A stretch of 64,000 bases of DNA, taken from the NCBI RefSeq assembly GCF_000620145.1, contig NZ_JHVM01000013.1, positions 62,001-126,000 of the forward strand, read 5' to 3'. Numbering within the stretch: the stretch's first letter is position 1; every line of letters starts with the position of its first letter. Under the pieces are notes generated by a model. It was not told the DNA's origin, did no database searches, and was given only the letters and a program-made list of their open reading frames with translations. The DNA comes from Deefgea rivuli DSM 18356. Lineage in GTDB: Bacteria > Pseudomonadota > Gammaproteobacteria > Burkholderiales > Chitinibacteraceae. Positions 1 to 9,034 of the stretch are shown here, piece by piece. The position numbers and the translations under genes are program-made.

Positions 1-2160
1 TATCAGCCGCAAAAAATGACTTTGGTGATTGCTGGCGATGTGCCAAAAAACATCGAGCAAACCATCAAAACGCTGTTTGTCAAAGCGCCGATGGGTGATC
101 AAGCTAGCCAATACCCTGCTTTACCTTTAACGCCTAAAGTGCGTAGCTATCGCGGCAATCCATGGCCGCAAGATGAGTTGGCGGTGTCTTGGGGATTCTT
201 GCAACCGCCAATCAGTGATGCACGACAGGTTCAATTACAAAAACTGGCTATGCTGGCTTTGTCGCAACGGCTAAGCAAAATGTCTACCTTGGAAAATGAA
301 CCGTTTGCCAATGCGTCGATGGCCGACTGGAGTGGCAGTATCGGCCGCGAGTCATACTTGACCTTATATGCTGCAGTCAGGGAGCAAAATCCAGGTGCCA
401 CGCTCACTCAGATGTATCGAGAAATTCGCCGTGCGCGCGAATTTGGCTTAACTGCGGCTGAAGTGACCGAGGCCATCGATATGTACATGTTGGCGATAAA
501 GAATATTCCAGCATCGAATGAAACTTGGGCCAATAGCTTAACGAGTTCGGCCAAAATGGGCGTGCCTGAATTGTATGTCGCTGAGCAGAAATCGATTTTC
601 GATCCGGCAATGATCACGCCGCAAGCGGTGAATGCCGCGCTACAGCAAATCTTAACTACGCCCGATCAGGTCGCCATTTTAATTGGTAAGACCACGACGA
701 AGGCCGCAAATGAGGATTATTACAGCTGGCATGACGATAAATTGAACGCGATGATCGCCGCAGTGGAGACAGAGACTTTGCAAGCGCCGGTCGCCCATGT
801 TGCAAAACCGCTGCTGGCCAAAGAGCCACCGCGTGGCAAGGTCGTACAGACAAAAACAGAAAATGGCGTCACCGTTTGGACGTTGAGCAACGGCGCGCAA
901 GTTTTAGTTCGCCAGCAACGTCAGCCAGACGAGCGCATTGGCATTAATGGACGCTTTGCGGGAGGCGCATTGGCCTTGCCCAAAGAGTGGCGCTTTGTCT
1001 CGCAAATCTTGCCCAAGTATATGGCGGCAGCGGGAGCTGGGAATTTGACGGCTGCCGAGATTGGCCAAGCGATTCGTAATGAAGAGCTGCAATTGCAACC
1101 GATGTTTGAAACTGCCCAGCATGGTTTTGGCGGTGTCGCTGCAGAGCGCTCTTTGAAACCCTTGATGCAGTTGATTTACCTTGGTCTTGCTGAGCCGCGC
1201 AGTGATGACGCAGCCCGAAAAAATACGCCAGATCAAGCGTATGCCGCTTATTGGCCTAACGGCCCCGGCTTTTTGCAAAATCTCTACGGTGCTGCGTGGC
1301 CTTATCGGGTTTGGGGCAGTCTGACCGACTTTGAGATTACAACTGAAAAACTCAATGAGCTACGTGACCAGTTGTATGGCAATCCAGCGCAGTTGCGGAT
1401 CGTTTTAACTGGCGTTGCGGACATGTCGCAGATGAAAGACTTGGTGGAGCGCTATATCGCCAGTATTCCGCCAGCGAGGCCAACGGCAGTGTCCTTGTTA
1501 CCGACCAAAATTGAACCGAAAGTCCAATCTTTATCGAACACAGTGTTAAGTGAACGTCTGAAAGAGTCGCTAAAGACATTTACGTTTCGTGATGATAAGT
1601 ATACGGTCTGGAGCGTTGCATTAGATGGTTCAGGGTCGAATACCCAGAATGCCTTCCTGCAAGAAGGCTTAAACGATGTGATTAAACAGCGCTTGTTTAC
1701 GACATTGCGCGAGCAAGCGGGGGATTCTTATGCCGTGAATAGCGCTGGCGAAATGTCGCCCTACTATGGTCCTACGCTCGATATTAGTTACAGCGTATCG
1801 CGTGAAAAATGCGGAGAGGCTTTAGTGCTCACCGCGCAGGAATTAAGAAAACTGAGCCAAAATTCGGTCACCGATGCCGAGTTGAAGTCTATGCATGAGT
1901 TGATGCAAAAAGGCTTGGATAATGGCCCGAAATATCCGTTTGGATATGCTTATTCACAAATGTTCCATTGGGTGAATAATAGCGATTTAAGCTGGGTGAA
2001 TCCAAAGCCAGAGTTGATTTTGACTCGGGCCAATGTTGATGCGGCTGCTAAAAGCTGGTTTGTGCCAGAAAAATGGATCGTCGCAGCGGATGCGTGCAAA
2101 ACCTTGCCTGATCTGACCGTGCTAGATCGCAAAGTAACGGCGGTAAGTGCCAGCAAATAG
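1..2160 (+). CDS. M16-family zinc peptidase, C-terminal part (5' end outside window)
   Basis: The reading frame is open to the first base and codes YQPQK before the first internal Met at base 16. YxPxxMTLVIAGDV is the usual end of the first M16 core domain, so the true start lies upstream. About 720 residues are present: the end of one M16 half, then a second M16-like half from about residue 285 to the end. The length and two-half layout resemble PqqL-like insulinase-family periplasmic peptidases. The zinc-binding HxxEH motif would lie in the missing part, so catalytic competence cannot be judged. The second half has no HxxEH, as expected for the non-catalytic half. An imperfect hairpin (2175-2209) follows the stop but lacks a T-run. 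Confidence 0.85.
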   Translation, partial: YQPQKMTLVIAGDVPKNIEQTIKTLFVKAPMGDQASQYPALPLTPKVRSYRGNPWPQDELAVSWGFLQPPISDARQVQLQKLAMLALSQRLSKMSTLENEPFANASMADWSGSIGRESYLTLYAAVREQNPGATLTQMYREIRRAREFGLTAAEVTEAIDMYMLAIKNIPASNETWANSLTSSAKMGVPELYVAEQKSIFDPAMITPQAVNAALQQILTTPDQVAILIGKTTTKAANEDYYSWHDDKLNAMIAAVETETLQAPVAHVAKPLLAKEPPRGKVVQTKTENGVTVWTLSNGAQVLVRQQRQPDERIGINGRFAGGALALPKEWRFVSQILPKYMAAAGAGNLTAAEIGQAIRNEELQLQPMFETAQHGFGGVAAERSLKPLMQLIYLGLAEPRSDDAARKNTPDQAYAAYWPNGPGFLQNLYGAAWPYRVWGSLTDFEITTEKLNELRDQLYGNPAQLRIVLTGVADMSQMKDLVERYIASIPPARPTAVSLLPTKIEPKVQSLSNTVLSERLKESLKTFTFRDDKYTVWSVALDGSGSNTQNAFLQEGLNDVIKQRLFTTLREQAGDSYAVNSAGEMSPYYGPTLDISYSVSREKCGEALVLTAQELRKLSQNSVTDAELKSMHELMQKGLDNGPKYPFGYAYSQMFHWVNNSDLSWVNPKPELILTRANVDAAAKSWFVPEKWIVAADACKTLPDLTVLDRKVTAVSASK

Positions 2161-2348
2161 TCCGCACTTCTCTAATAAGCCACGGCACTTTAGCATTGCA
2201 GTGGCTTATGATTGCTTACAAAGTTCCCGCAAGAATGCGTAAAAATCGTCTTCAATGTTGGTATTATTTGCGCGATGATTTGTCAGAAAAATCACAGAGC
2301 ATAAAACATTCTACTTTTATGATGTTGGCTTACCGACTGGAGATTGCC

Positions 2349-2792
2349 ATGAAATCCCTACTTAATCTTGTTTTAGGCCTTGCGCTGAGCGCCCCCGCAT
2401 TGGTGCATGCTGATCCACAAATCCCCGAGCAAATGATGCGTGGCCGTAGCTCGCAATATCAGGATGGATTTCGCGATGGTTTTCGTGAGGCAGTGCAGAT
2501 GATGAATAACGGCGGCGGTAATATGGGCGGCGGTGGCAACCACTGGGAGCGGGGTATTCGGATTATCTCAGCAGTTTATGGTACGGATCGCGGCGGCTCT
2601 TGTGATTTAACTCGTAAATTGGCGCATCAGGCGAATGGCAAAAAAACATTTAACTTTGCGTCAAACGATAGCTGGTGCGGCGATCCTGCCGTGGGTCATG
2701 TGAAATACGCCAATATTGTTTTTAGTTGCAATGGCCGTGAGCACTCCGAGTCGATTCGTCAGGAGCGCAGCTCGACTTTGCGTTGTTATTAA
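2349..2792 (+). CDS. Small secreted cysteine-containing protein of unknown function
   Basis: Encodes 147 residues starting MKSLLNLVLGLALSAPALVHA, a clear Sec signal peptide with likely cleavage after AHA-type residues near position 22. The ATG at 2349 is chosen because GGAG lies six bases upstream; the frame stays open to 2196 but that part has no coding character. The mature protein has a Gly/Asn-rich stretch (NGGGNMGGGG, near residue 60) and four cysteines (SCDL, WCGD, SCNG, RCY) that could form two disulfides in the periplasm. I do not recognise the family. It stands alone between the M16 peptidase and a convergent cysteine-cluster gene. Confidence 0.65.
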   Translation: MKSLLNLVLGLALSAPALVHADPQIPEQMMRGRSSQYQDGFRDGFREAVQMMNNGGGNMGGGGNHWERGIRIISAVYGTDRGGSCDLTRKLAHQANGKKTFNFASNDSWCGDPAVGHVKYANIVFSCNGREHSESIRQERSSTLRCY

Positions 2793-2873
2793 GCGCATTG
2801 CGTAGTGGCTACTTACTTATTTGGCTTTGAGTTGATATCGAATTCTTAGGCAATATTCAAATTTTAGCTTGAT

Positions 2874-2918
2874 GTATTTGTCTATGCCCTTTTATTTTAA
2901 AGGCTTGTGTGGCAATAC
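2874..2918. repeat. Dispersed 45-47 bp palindrome, copy 1 (GGTATTGCC family)
   Basis: Imperfect palindrome running GTATTTG...GGC...GGCAATAC. The right arm read in reverse is GTATTGCCACACAAGCC. It matches five other copies in this window (4501, 14040, 25118, 41659, 44479) in length, termini and A/T-rich centre. It lies in the gap between two convergent genes. Confidence 0.6.
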
Positions 2919-2977
2919 ATCAGTGCTATATCAATACCGATGCTTGGATTGTGCTCGTTTACGCCGATGCAGTTCAA

Positions 2978-3247
2978 TCAAAAAACTTGAGGTGCTGTCA
3001 TGATCTCAAGCTGCGTCAAATAAAGCATCGCTTCTGTCTTGGAATTACCGCACATCTCAAACGAAGGCTTTAATCCCGCACAAACGGCAGGGCGCTCGGG
3101 CTGGCCGAAGATTTTACAGCTGAGTTTTTCATCGAGCTGAATACAGGCGACGCCAGCGGGCTTGCCATTTGGCATGCCAGGTATCGGACTAGAGATGGAC
3201 GGCGCGGTGCAGCAGGCGGCGCAAAGAGGGCGGCATTGGAAAGTCAT
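2978..3247 (-). CDS. YkgJ-type cysteine cluster (zinc/iron-chelating) protein
   Basis: About 89 residues from the ATG at 3247; an in-frame TTG at 3283 would add 12 residues. The N-terminus [13 protein letters not shown] carries the C-x3-C-x2-CC signature of the YkgJ/UPF0153 family, followed by conserved Cys residues at CKIF, VCAGL and MCG. These proteins are small, cytoplasmic and predicted to chelate Zn or an Fe-S cluster; their cellular role is not established. The length fits the short form of the family. It is convergent with the upstream secreted-protein gene and divergent from the diguanylate cyclase. Confidence 0.75.
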   Translation of the reverse strand: MTFQCRPLCAACCTAPSISSPIPGMPNGKPAGVACIQLDEKLSCKIFGQPERPAVCAGLKPSFEMCGNSKTEAMLYLTQLEIMTAPQVF

Positions 3248-3438
3248 GGCGCCGATTTCACCGTATCGTGTGCTTTTGGGCAAGGCATTTCGGCTGGGCG
3301 AACGGCTTAATCCGAGGTTTTGCTGTAATCGATTGCGCGCGGCGTGTGCAATTGCTTTATCTTTTCTTTAAAACGACATTCATTGTAAGAAAAACATGCG
3401 ACAATCGGAAAAGACCCTATCGCTAGTATTGGTAAACT

Positions 3439-4476
3439 ATGCCTACCGACGCCTTGATTTCATTTGAGATACTTGCTGCATTATTCGATATTTCTCCGTC
3501 GGGCATTGCCATTGCGGATGAAAAAGGGCGTTATTTGCGGGTGAACGATGCATATTGCCGAATTTTCGGTTTTTGCCGTGAAGAGCTGATTGGCCGCACT
3601 TTTGGCATTACTTTGCTGGCGGAAGACAAGGCTTTAGAACCTGAGATTTTGAGGATGGCTTTGGAGCAGGATGAGTCTGCTCCGACGGAATGGCGGGTTC
3701 AGCATCAAGATGGTCGAGTGCTGTTTGTGCATTCAGCATTTAAGACGTTTTTTGCGCCTGATGGCAGTGCGCGAATTTTAACGATTTTGAGCGATGTGTC
3801 GACGCTGGTTTCCAATTTGCGAGCGATGCAAGAGCATGAAGCTCAGTTGCATAAAGCCAATGAAAGCTTGGAGGCGATAGTCAGCAGCCGCACGGTGCTG
3901 CTTGAACAGGCAAATCGTGAATTGGCGCGGCTGGCAACCGAAGATCCATTGGCGGGAATTTATAATCGCCGCGCTTTTGAAGCCGAAGCGGCTAAAGCGA
4001 TTGCAAGTGCTGATCGTTCAGGTCGCCCGCTCTCGCTGCTGTTTTTGGATATCGATCACTTTAAATCGATTAATGATCGGTTTGGCCATGCGGCGGGTGA
4101 TGATGTAATCCAGAAAGTAGCCGCATTGAGCAAAGATTTATTACGCAGTAGTGATTTGCTAGCGCGCTGGGGCGGCGAGGAATTTGTGCTGCTCTTGCCG
4201 GATACCGCTTTAGCGCAAGCTATTGTGGTGGGCGAAAAAATCCTAGCGGCAGTGCGAAACTGCGCTTTTGAGTCTCCACAGTGTTCAATCACCATTAGCG
4301 GCGGTGTGGCTGAGCGCTCATTTGCGCAACCACTCGAATCGCTACTCATTGAGGCCGATCAATTGCTTTATAGGGCCAAGCATGCGGGGCGTAATCGCCT
4401 GGTATGGAGCCTCAATACGCAAGATGCGGTCGTGTCCAATGCATCGGTTTCGCGGTTTGTGCAATCGCTGGTTTAG
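3439..4476 (+). CDS. PAS-GGDEF diguanylate cyclase
   Basis: Encodes 345 residues with no membrane segment. A PAS sensor domain covers about residues 5-125, a coiled linker about 130-165, and the GGDEF domain about 170-330. The active site is intact (RWGGEEF, GGEEF near residue 245). The product-inhibition I-site RxxD is present as RSSD exactly five residues before GGEEF. It should therefore make c-di-GMP from two GTP in the cytoplasm under control of an unknown PAS ligand and be feedback-inhibited. It is a single gene followed by a repeat and a bidirectional terminator. Confidence 0.92.
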   Translation: MPTDALISFEILAALFDISPSGIAIADEKGRYLRVNDAYCRIFGFCREELIGRTFGITLLAEDKALEPEILRMALEQDESAPTEWRVQHQDGRVLFVHSAFKTFFAPDGSARILTILSDVSTLVSNLRAMQEHEAQLHKANESLEAIVSSRTVLLEQANRELARLATEDPLAGIYNRRAFEAEAAKAIASADRSGRPLSLLFLDIDHFKSINDRFGHAAGDDVIQKVAALSKDLLRSSDLLARWGGEEFVLLLPDTALAQAIVVGEKILAAVRNCAFESPQCSITISGGVAERSFAQPLESLLIEADQLLYRAKHAGRNRLVWSLNTQDAVVSNASVSRFVQSLV

Positions 4477-4500
4477 CGAGATTAGCTAATTTTAGTAATG

Positions 4501-4547
4501 GGTATATTGATGTAGGCTTTTATTTGTAATGCTTAGATGGCAATACC
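4501..4547. repeat. Dispersed 45-47 bp palindrome, copy 2
   Basis: Begins GGTATATTGATGTAGGC and ends GCTTAGATGGCAATACC, with an A/T-rich centre. The arms are reverse complements with several mismatches. It sits 24 bases after the stop of the diguanylate cyclase gene and before the shared terminator. Confidence 0.65.
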
Positions 4548-4570
4548 TGTTGTAGTTAGTTGGTTAATAA

Positions 4571-4596
4571 AAAAACGACCCGAAGGTCGTTTTTTT
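4571..4596. terminator. Bidirectional rho-independent terminator
   Basis: Stem ACGACC / GGTCGT with a CGAA tetraloop, flanked by A-runs on the left and a T-run on the right, so it can stop transcripts from both sides. It lies between the convergent diguanylate cyclase and giant glycosyltransferase genes. Confidence 0.85.
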
Positions 4597-4612
4597 ATTG
4601 GGTGAACTACGC

Positions 4613-7600
4613 TTAGAAATACAAAATCACTGGCCCTTTATTCATAAATTCCAACCAGCCGCGCGGTACGGGTAGGCCGCTGATGGCGGGGAAGTAGGCG
4701 ATAAACAGCACGAGGGCGACGCTAAATAAGCCCCACGGCAAGTATTGCGCCCATTTGCGATCTGGATTGTAAATTTGCAGACGTTGCAGCCACCACACCA
4801 GCGCCAGAATAATAAACGGCACCGATGCAAAGAAATGGTAGATAAACACTAATTTGCGGGGGATCACCGCCCATGGCAGAAATTGCGCCAAGCCTGCGAT
4901 TAAAATAAAGCCCAGTGCGAGTTTTTGGCTGTCGCTCACATTAAAGCGTTCAACTGTTGCTTTTGATCCGGCCAATACGGCGCGCCAAGCCAGCGCAAAG
5001 ATAAATGCCAGCGTACCCAAATACCAAGTGATTGGATTACCAAAGGCGCTAATCGTCGAGGCTTTGAGCGGGCCAGCCCATTCGCTGCCGCCGTAATACC
5101 ACATCGGTTTCACCATCGTCGGCCATTCATACCAGAACGAGCTAAACGGATGCGTGGCTTTCAATTGGCTGTGATAGGCCAACATGCTTGATTGATTGGC
5201 AAACATGCCCGATAAACCTTGGCCCGTCGCTTGCATTAACGGGATGTAGGCGGCGGTATAGATCAGCGCCGGAATCACGATAAACGCGACAATCGACACC
5301 AATACAGTTTGCGTTACCCACTGCGCATAGCCGCGTTGATCGGGCATGAGCGGGCCTTGTGCTTTGGCGACTTGCGCTTGTCGCCATAGATTCCAGCAAT
5401 ACAGCGCCGCTAAGCCCACTCCGTGGTACAGCACAATCCATTTACTCGCCGCGCCCAGACCAAACATCATGCCGCACAGCAGCAGCGATTTCACATCAGT
5501 TTTCCAGCCATTTTGCACTGGCTCGCTTTGCATAAAGCGCAGCATCCAGTACGAGCTGACCAAAATAAAGAACACGCCATAGGTATCAATCGTGGCAATC
5601 CGCGTTTGCGTGAAATGCATGAAATCGACGGCCAAGAAAGCGGTGGCCAATAGCGCGAAATTGTCCGAGCGGAACAGGCGGCGTGATAGGCAGAAGAATA
5701 CCGGCAACATCAAAATACCAAAGGTCACACCCATAAAGCGGAAACCAAACGGGTTCATACCAAATAGCGCAATACCGATACCGATAATGATTTTGCCCAG
5801 GGGTGGATGCGTATTTTCGGTCGCGTCGATGCCTTGGTACATTTCCCAAGCACTGTGCGCGTGATACACCTCGTCAAAATACATGCCGTTAAAGGCGGTG
5901 GAGGGTGATTCAAATTTGTCTTGCTCATCAAACAGCGCGGCCGCTTCATCGGGGCCGCTGATTTGTTTGACTGGCAACACTTGGCCTTGCGCATCGAGCA
6001 GTGCCAGTTCATTCATTTGCAATGAACCGGTGCTTAAGCCCACTTTGAAATAGCGCGCAGCGACATTGGCATCCACTTTGCGCCAGCGGAATTCGGCAAA
6101 GCGGTTGTCGACAATAATGCCTTTGCCATCAACCCAAGTCTGCCCATCGTTTGACCAAGCCAGTGCATATTCACCTGTGCCTAAACCATGGTGGTATTGG
6201 ACTGTAGACACCGTCTGCGTTGAACCCAGGTCATATACTGCCCAGTCTCCAGCGGCGGGTGGATTCCAGAATTTTTGTGGTGACGCAAAATTACCCAGAT
6301 AAGTAAACGCAGCAATCGAGTACAGCACGCAAATTGTCGCCAGCGCGATCCACGCGTTTTTGCTGACTTTCGCCAGCGGCGTATCGCTAGGGATGAGGTT
6401 GGCCGGTTTTGCTGATAATTGTTCTGCGGATAGTGGCGTTGCTGCTGCCGAATCAGGCAAAAGCTGGATATTGCCGCGCAAGAAAATATCGTAGCCCACG
6501 CGGAAGGTTTGAATCAGCAAAATGACGTTCGCCAGCGAGCCTATCCACAAAAACACATTGCTGTTTTCAACCAAGGAGCTTTGCAAGCGCGTCATCATAT
6601 CCAGCGTGATGAGCGTGTTGATAAACGTCGTTAAGCTTGCGCCAATCGCCAGCCACAGCACGCGTTTATCGCGAATCAGCAAGAAGGCGGTAAAGCCAAT
6701 AAACGCCGCTGGGAATAAATAGCGCTCGTGCATTTTTGGCCCGAGCACGAAAAACAGCAGGTAAATCGCAAACGCACCAAACAGATAGCTCCCGACTTTA
6801 TGCCCGCCTTGATTGCTTTTGATGATGCCGTAAATCACCGCGCCCAGCGCCGATAAAGTCAGCACCCAAGCCCAAGTGCTTACTTGCAAGCCGATAAATA
6901 GTGTTTCATTCGGCAACCAGTTTTGGCCGAGCAGCGCGTACAGGTTAAACGCATTCAAAGTTAGGTAGTTGTAGCTGGCCAGCGTGCCGGCATACAGGCT
7001 GAAAATCCAAGTTGGTTCGCGCGAAATGGTAAACGGCAGCGATAGCAAAATGAACGTGCCAATCGCAGCGCCAACAGCTTTCAGTTGCAGCGGAATATCG
7101 CGCAATGAGAATAAGGCCACCAAGGCAATCGGCCCGACGAGCAGGGCTTGTGGCTTAAATAACACCGCTACGGCATATAAACTTGCCGCCAAAATCACAC
7201 GGCGTCGTTCGAGCATCAAGAAGGAGGCCGCCAACACGAGCGTGAAAATGCTATCTACTTGTCCCCAGAAGGCCGAAGTGACAATCGCCAAAGGATTGAG
7301 TAACCACAGCAAGGCGGCGAGCAAGGCTAAGGCACGCTCAGTCAGATTATTGCGCGCCAGGCTCAAGAGGAAGATTGCGCCCGCAATATCGGCTAGCATC
7401 GCTGGCATTTTCAGCAGCACTAAAAAGCCCGGCGTGCCGTACTGAATGCCAAACCAATTAGAGATCCCGCCAACCAGCCATAACACGGTGATATAGCCCG
7501 GTGGATAATCGGCAAAATAGCCGGGCATATAAAAACCGGCAAAGCCACGGCTATACATATCGATGGCCCACGCGCTAAACGTGCCAACGTCTTGCGTGTA

Positions 7601-8455
7601 ACCTGTGACTGAGCCTGCGCCCCAAGCTTTGAGCAAGACCACGAGGGCAATTAAAGCCAGCGCTGGCCAAGTTTGCGCTAGCGGCGTGATGCCATCGGCT
7701 ATCGCGCCAAAACGTTGATTGAGTGTATTGCGTTGCTTGATGGCAAATGCGGCGAGCAGCAAAAAGCTCAATGTCACGCCAACGGCAAGCGTAGAAACTA
7801 GCGCGGAAGAGGCTTTTCCGCTGGGTGTTTCAGCGGCAGGTGCTGGTGGCGGCGAAATAAAGCTAATCACTTTCGCGCCAGCAGCAGGCTCGCTTGGAAC
7901 CAGCGCAATATCGTCAAACCAAGCGCTGCCCGTGGCTAAACTGCCGTAAAAACCAAGCCGAACTGCAATTTTGATTTCAGTTTGCTCTGGACCAGTTTTT
8001 CCCCAAGCGACGATTTCTTGCCAATCACTATCGCCTTTAATGTCGCCAGCAAATTCCATTGCATCAACCACGCTGATGTTTGCGCCGACTTTAGTGTCTG
8101 CGGGTATGCCTTGGGTCTTCACCCAGCTGGATACGCGATACCAAGTATCGGGTTTAACTTTGATCGCTTGCGTGAGCTTGCCATCGTCGCCTTGTTGTAG
8201 ATTGATTTTGAGTGAGGACTTTCCGCTGCGTGCCACGGTTTCATCGCGTGTCGCGGTGCTGGGCGGGTCGCCTTGAGTCCAATGATCGAAAGTCCAGCCG
8301 GCTGCGCCGCCTGATGGGCTGGCGTCTTCGGCGCTGGCATTACGCACCAAGGCGGTGTCTGTGGTGGCATGGACACGGCCAGTGATTGCCAGCATCAGCA
8401 ATAAGATGGCAATACAACACTGCGCCCAGACCGTTCGTACAGATAAATTCGACAT
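4613..8455 (-). CDS. Giant membrane glycosyltransferase: CBM-like + GT-C module + discoidin-like + PMT module
   Basis: About 1280 residues from the ATG at 8455 (an in-frame GTG at 8476 is possible). Order: signal/TM segment; a carbohydrate-binding-like beta domain (about 30-200, ending WFDDIAL); a TM; a GT-C polytopic module of Gpi18/ArnT-like type (about 250-700, with YPPGY and FWGQVDSIF); a discoidin/F5-8-like extracytoplasmic domain (about 730-870); then a second GT-C module of protein-O-mannosyltransferase type (about 870 to the end). The last module has the acidic DEVYH motif and THPPLGK loop. Such enzymes move a sugar from a polyprenyl-phosphate donor to protein or glycan outside the membrane. 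Two complete GT-C modules in one chain is unusual. It is divergent from a polyprenyl-phosphate glycosyltransferase and a GtrA flippase gene that could supply the donor. The acceptor is unknown. Confidence 0.85.
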   Translation of the reverse strand: MSNLSVRTVWAQCCIAILLLMLAITGRVHATTDTALVRNASAEDASPSGGAAGWTFDHWTQGDPPSTATRDETVARSGKSSLKINLQQGDDGKLTQAIKVKPDTWYRVSSWVKTQGIPADTKVGANISVVDAMEFAGDIKGDSDWQEIVAWGKTGPEQTEIKIAVRLGFYGSLATGSAWFDDIALVPSEPAAGAKVISFISPPPAPAAETPSGKASSALVSTLAVGVTLSFLLLAAFAIKQRNTLNQRFGAIADGITPLAQTWPALALIALVVLLKAWGAGSVTGYTQDVGTFSAWAIDMYSRGFAGFYMPGYFADYPPGYITVLWLVGGISNWFGIQYGTPGFLVLLKMPAMLADIAGAIFLLSLARNNLTERALALLAALLWLLNPLAIVTSAFWGQVDSIFTLVLAASFLMLERRRVILAASLYAVAVLFKPQALLVGPIALVALFSLRDIPLQLKAVGAAIGTFILLSLPFTISREPTWIFSLYAGTLASYNYLTLNAFNLYALLGQNWLPNETLFIGLQVSTWAWVLTLSALGAVIYGIIKSNQGGHKVGSYLFGAFAIYLLFFVLGPKMHERYLFPAAFIGFTAFLLIRDKRVLWLAIGASLTTFINTLITLDMMTRLQSSLVENSNVFLWIGSLANVILLIQTFRVGYDIFLRGNIQLLPDSAAATPLSAEQLSAKPANLIPSDTPLAKVSKNAWIALATICVLYSIAAFTYLGNFASPQKFWNPPAAGDWAVYDLGSTQTVSTVQYHHGLGTGEYALAWSNDGQTWVDGKGIIVDNRFAEFRWRKVDANVAARYFKVGLSTGSLQMNELALLDAQGQVLPVKQISGPDEAAALFDEQDKFESPSTAFNGMYFDEVYHAHSAWEMYQGIDATENTHPPLGKIIIGIGIALFGMNPFGFRFMGVTFGILMLPVFFCLSRRLFRSDNFALLATAFLAVDFMHFTQTRIATIDTYGVFFILVSSYWMLRFMQSEPVQNGWKTDVKSLLLCGMMFGLGAASKWIVLYHGVGLAALYCWNLWRQAQVAKAQGPLMPDQRGYAQWVTQTVLVSIVAFIVIPALIYTAAYIPLMQATGQGLSGMFANQSSMLAYHSQLKATHPFSSFWYEWPTMVKPMWYYGGSEWAGPLKASTISAFGNPITWYLGTLAFIFALAWRAVLAGSKATVERFNVSDSQKLALGFILIAGLAQFLPWAVIPRKLVFIYHFFASVPFIILALVWWLQRLQIYNPDRKWAQYLPWGLFSVALVLFIAYFPAISGLPVPRGWLEFMNKGPVILYF

Positions 8456-9034
8456 GATTGAGTACTCAAGCAACACCTTGGGGAAGTGCGCACTATAGCG
8501 GCTCTCAATCCTTACGCCTAGTTCCGTCCAGAGAAACGCCGATCTACATCACAATTCGGGATTGACTGTATGTCGGCGATGTTTCTTACAAACTCAATCT
8601 GGCTGCGGCCTAGGCGCAATAGTGCATTGCAGCAACGCTATTGCTATATCAGCAATCGCTAAAGCGTTTATTTGCTTGGATTTGTCGTGTAATTGCATCA
8701 CTCGTTTTGCAGGGCAACAAGTAAAGCCAATTGCTTTGTGAAATAGCCCATTGGGCGGGGTTTCCAAGCTGAGCTTGATGCTGTAAGGTTGATCCTCATC
8801 GGTTTTGTAACCAGACCGACGTGACTACAAAAAAAATTAAAACAACCCCAGCGGTTGGCGGTTGCAGTAGGGCATTGAAAAACGTAGCGAGAAGCTCGAA
8901 GGCAAGGCAAAAAATGGCGAAAAACCGCAGTTTACAGTTGTAAATGAGGATTTTGAGCCATTTTTTAACGCAGATTTCGAGGTTCGAAGTAGTTTTTCAG
9001 TGTTCTGCTATGAGCGCATGGATGGAGAGAGGAA
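8456..9034. other. 579-base divergent intergenic region
   Basis: Lies between the divergent giant glycosyltransferase and GT2 genes, so it must hold both promoters. I found no convincing gene in it. Its right third is a 124 bp palindrome (listed separately). A small hairpin, GCTATTGC..GCAATCGC, is near 8638-8662. AGAGAGGAAATG supplies the ribosome-binding site of the GT2 gene. Confidence 0.6.
8876..8999. repeat. 124 bp imperfect palindrome (MITE- or repeat-like)
   Basis: Begins TGAAAAAC and ends GTTTTTCA, and is exactly centred on TTTACAGTTGTAAA (8931-8944). The arms share TGAAAAAC, a GAAGCTCGAA/GAACCTCGAA block one base out of register, and AAAAAATGGC. No reading frame of note is inside. 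The symmetry over about 60 bases per arm suggests a non-autonomous element or a very long RNA hairpin upstream of the GT2 gene. Confidence 0.7.

Noticed and set aside
2175-2209. ATAAGCCAC / GTGGCTTAT hairpin as terminator of the M16 gene
   Set aside because: Long loop and no T-run, so it is not listed as a terminator.
6984-7445. 153-residue open frame antisense to the giant glycosyltransferase
   Set aside because: Low-complexity Lys/Ala/Ser composition typical of antisense reading of membrane helices; no initiation signal.
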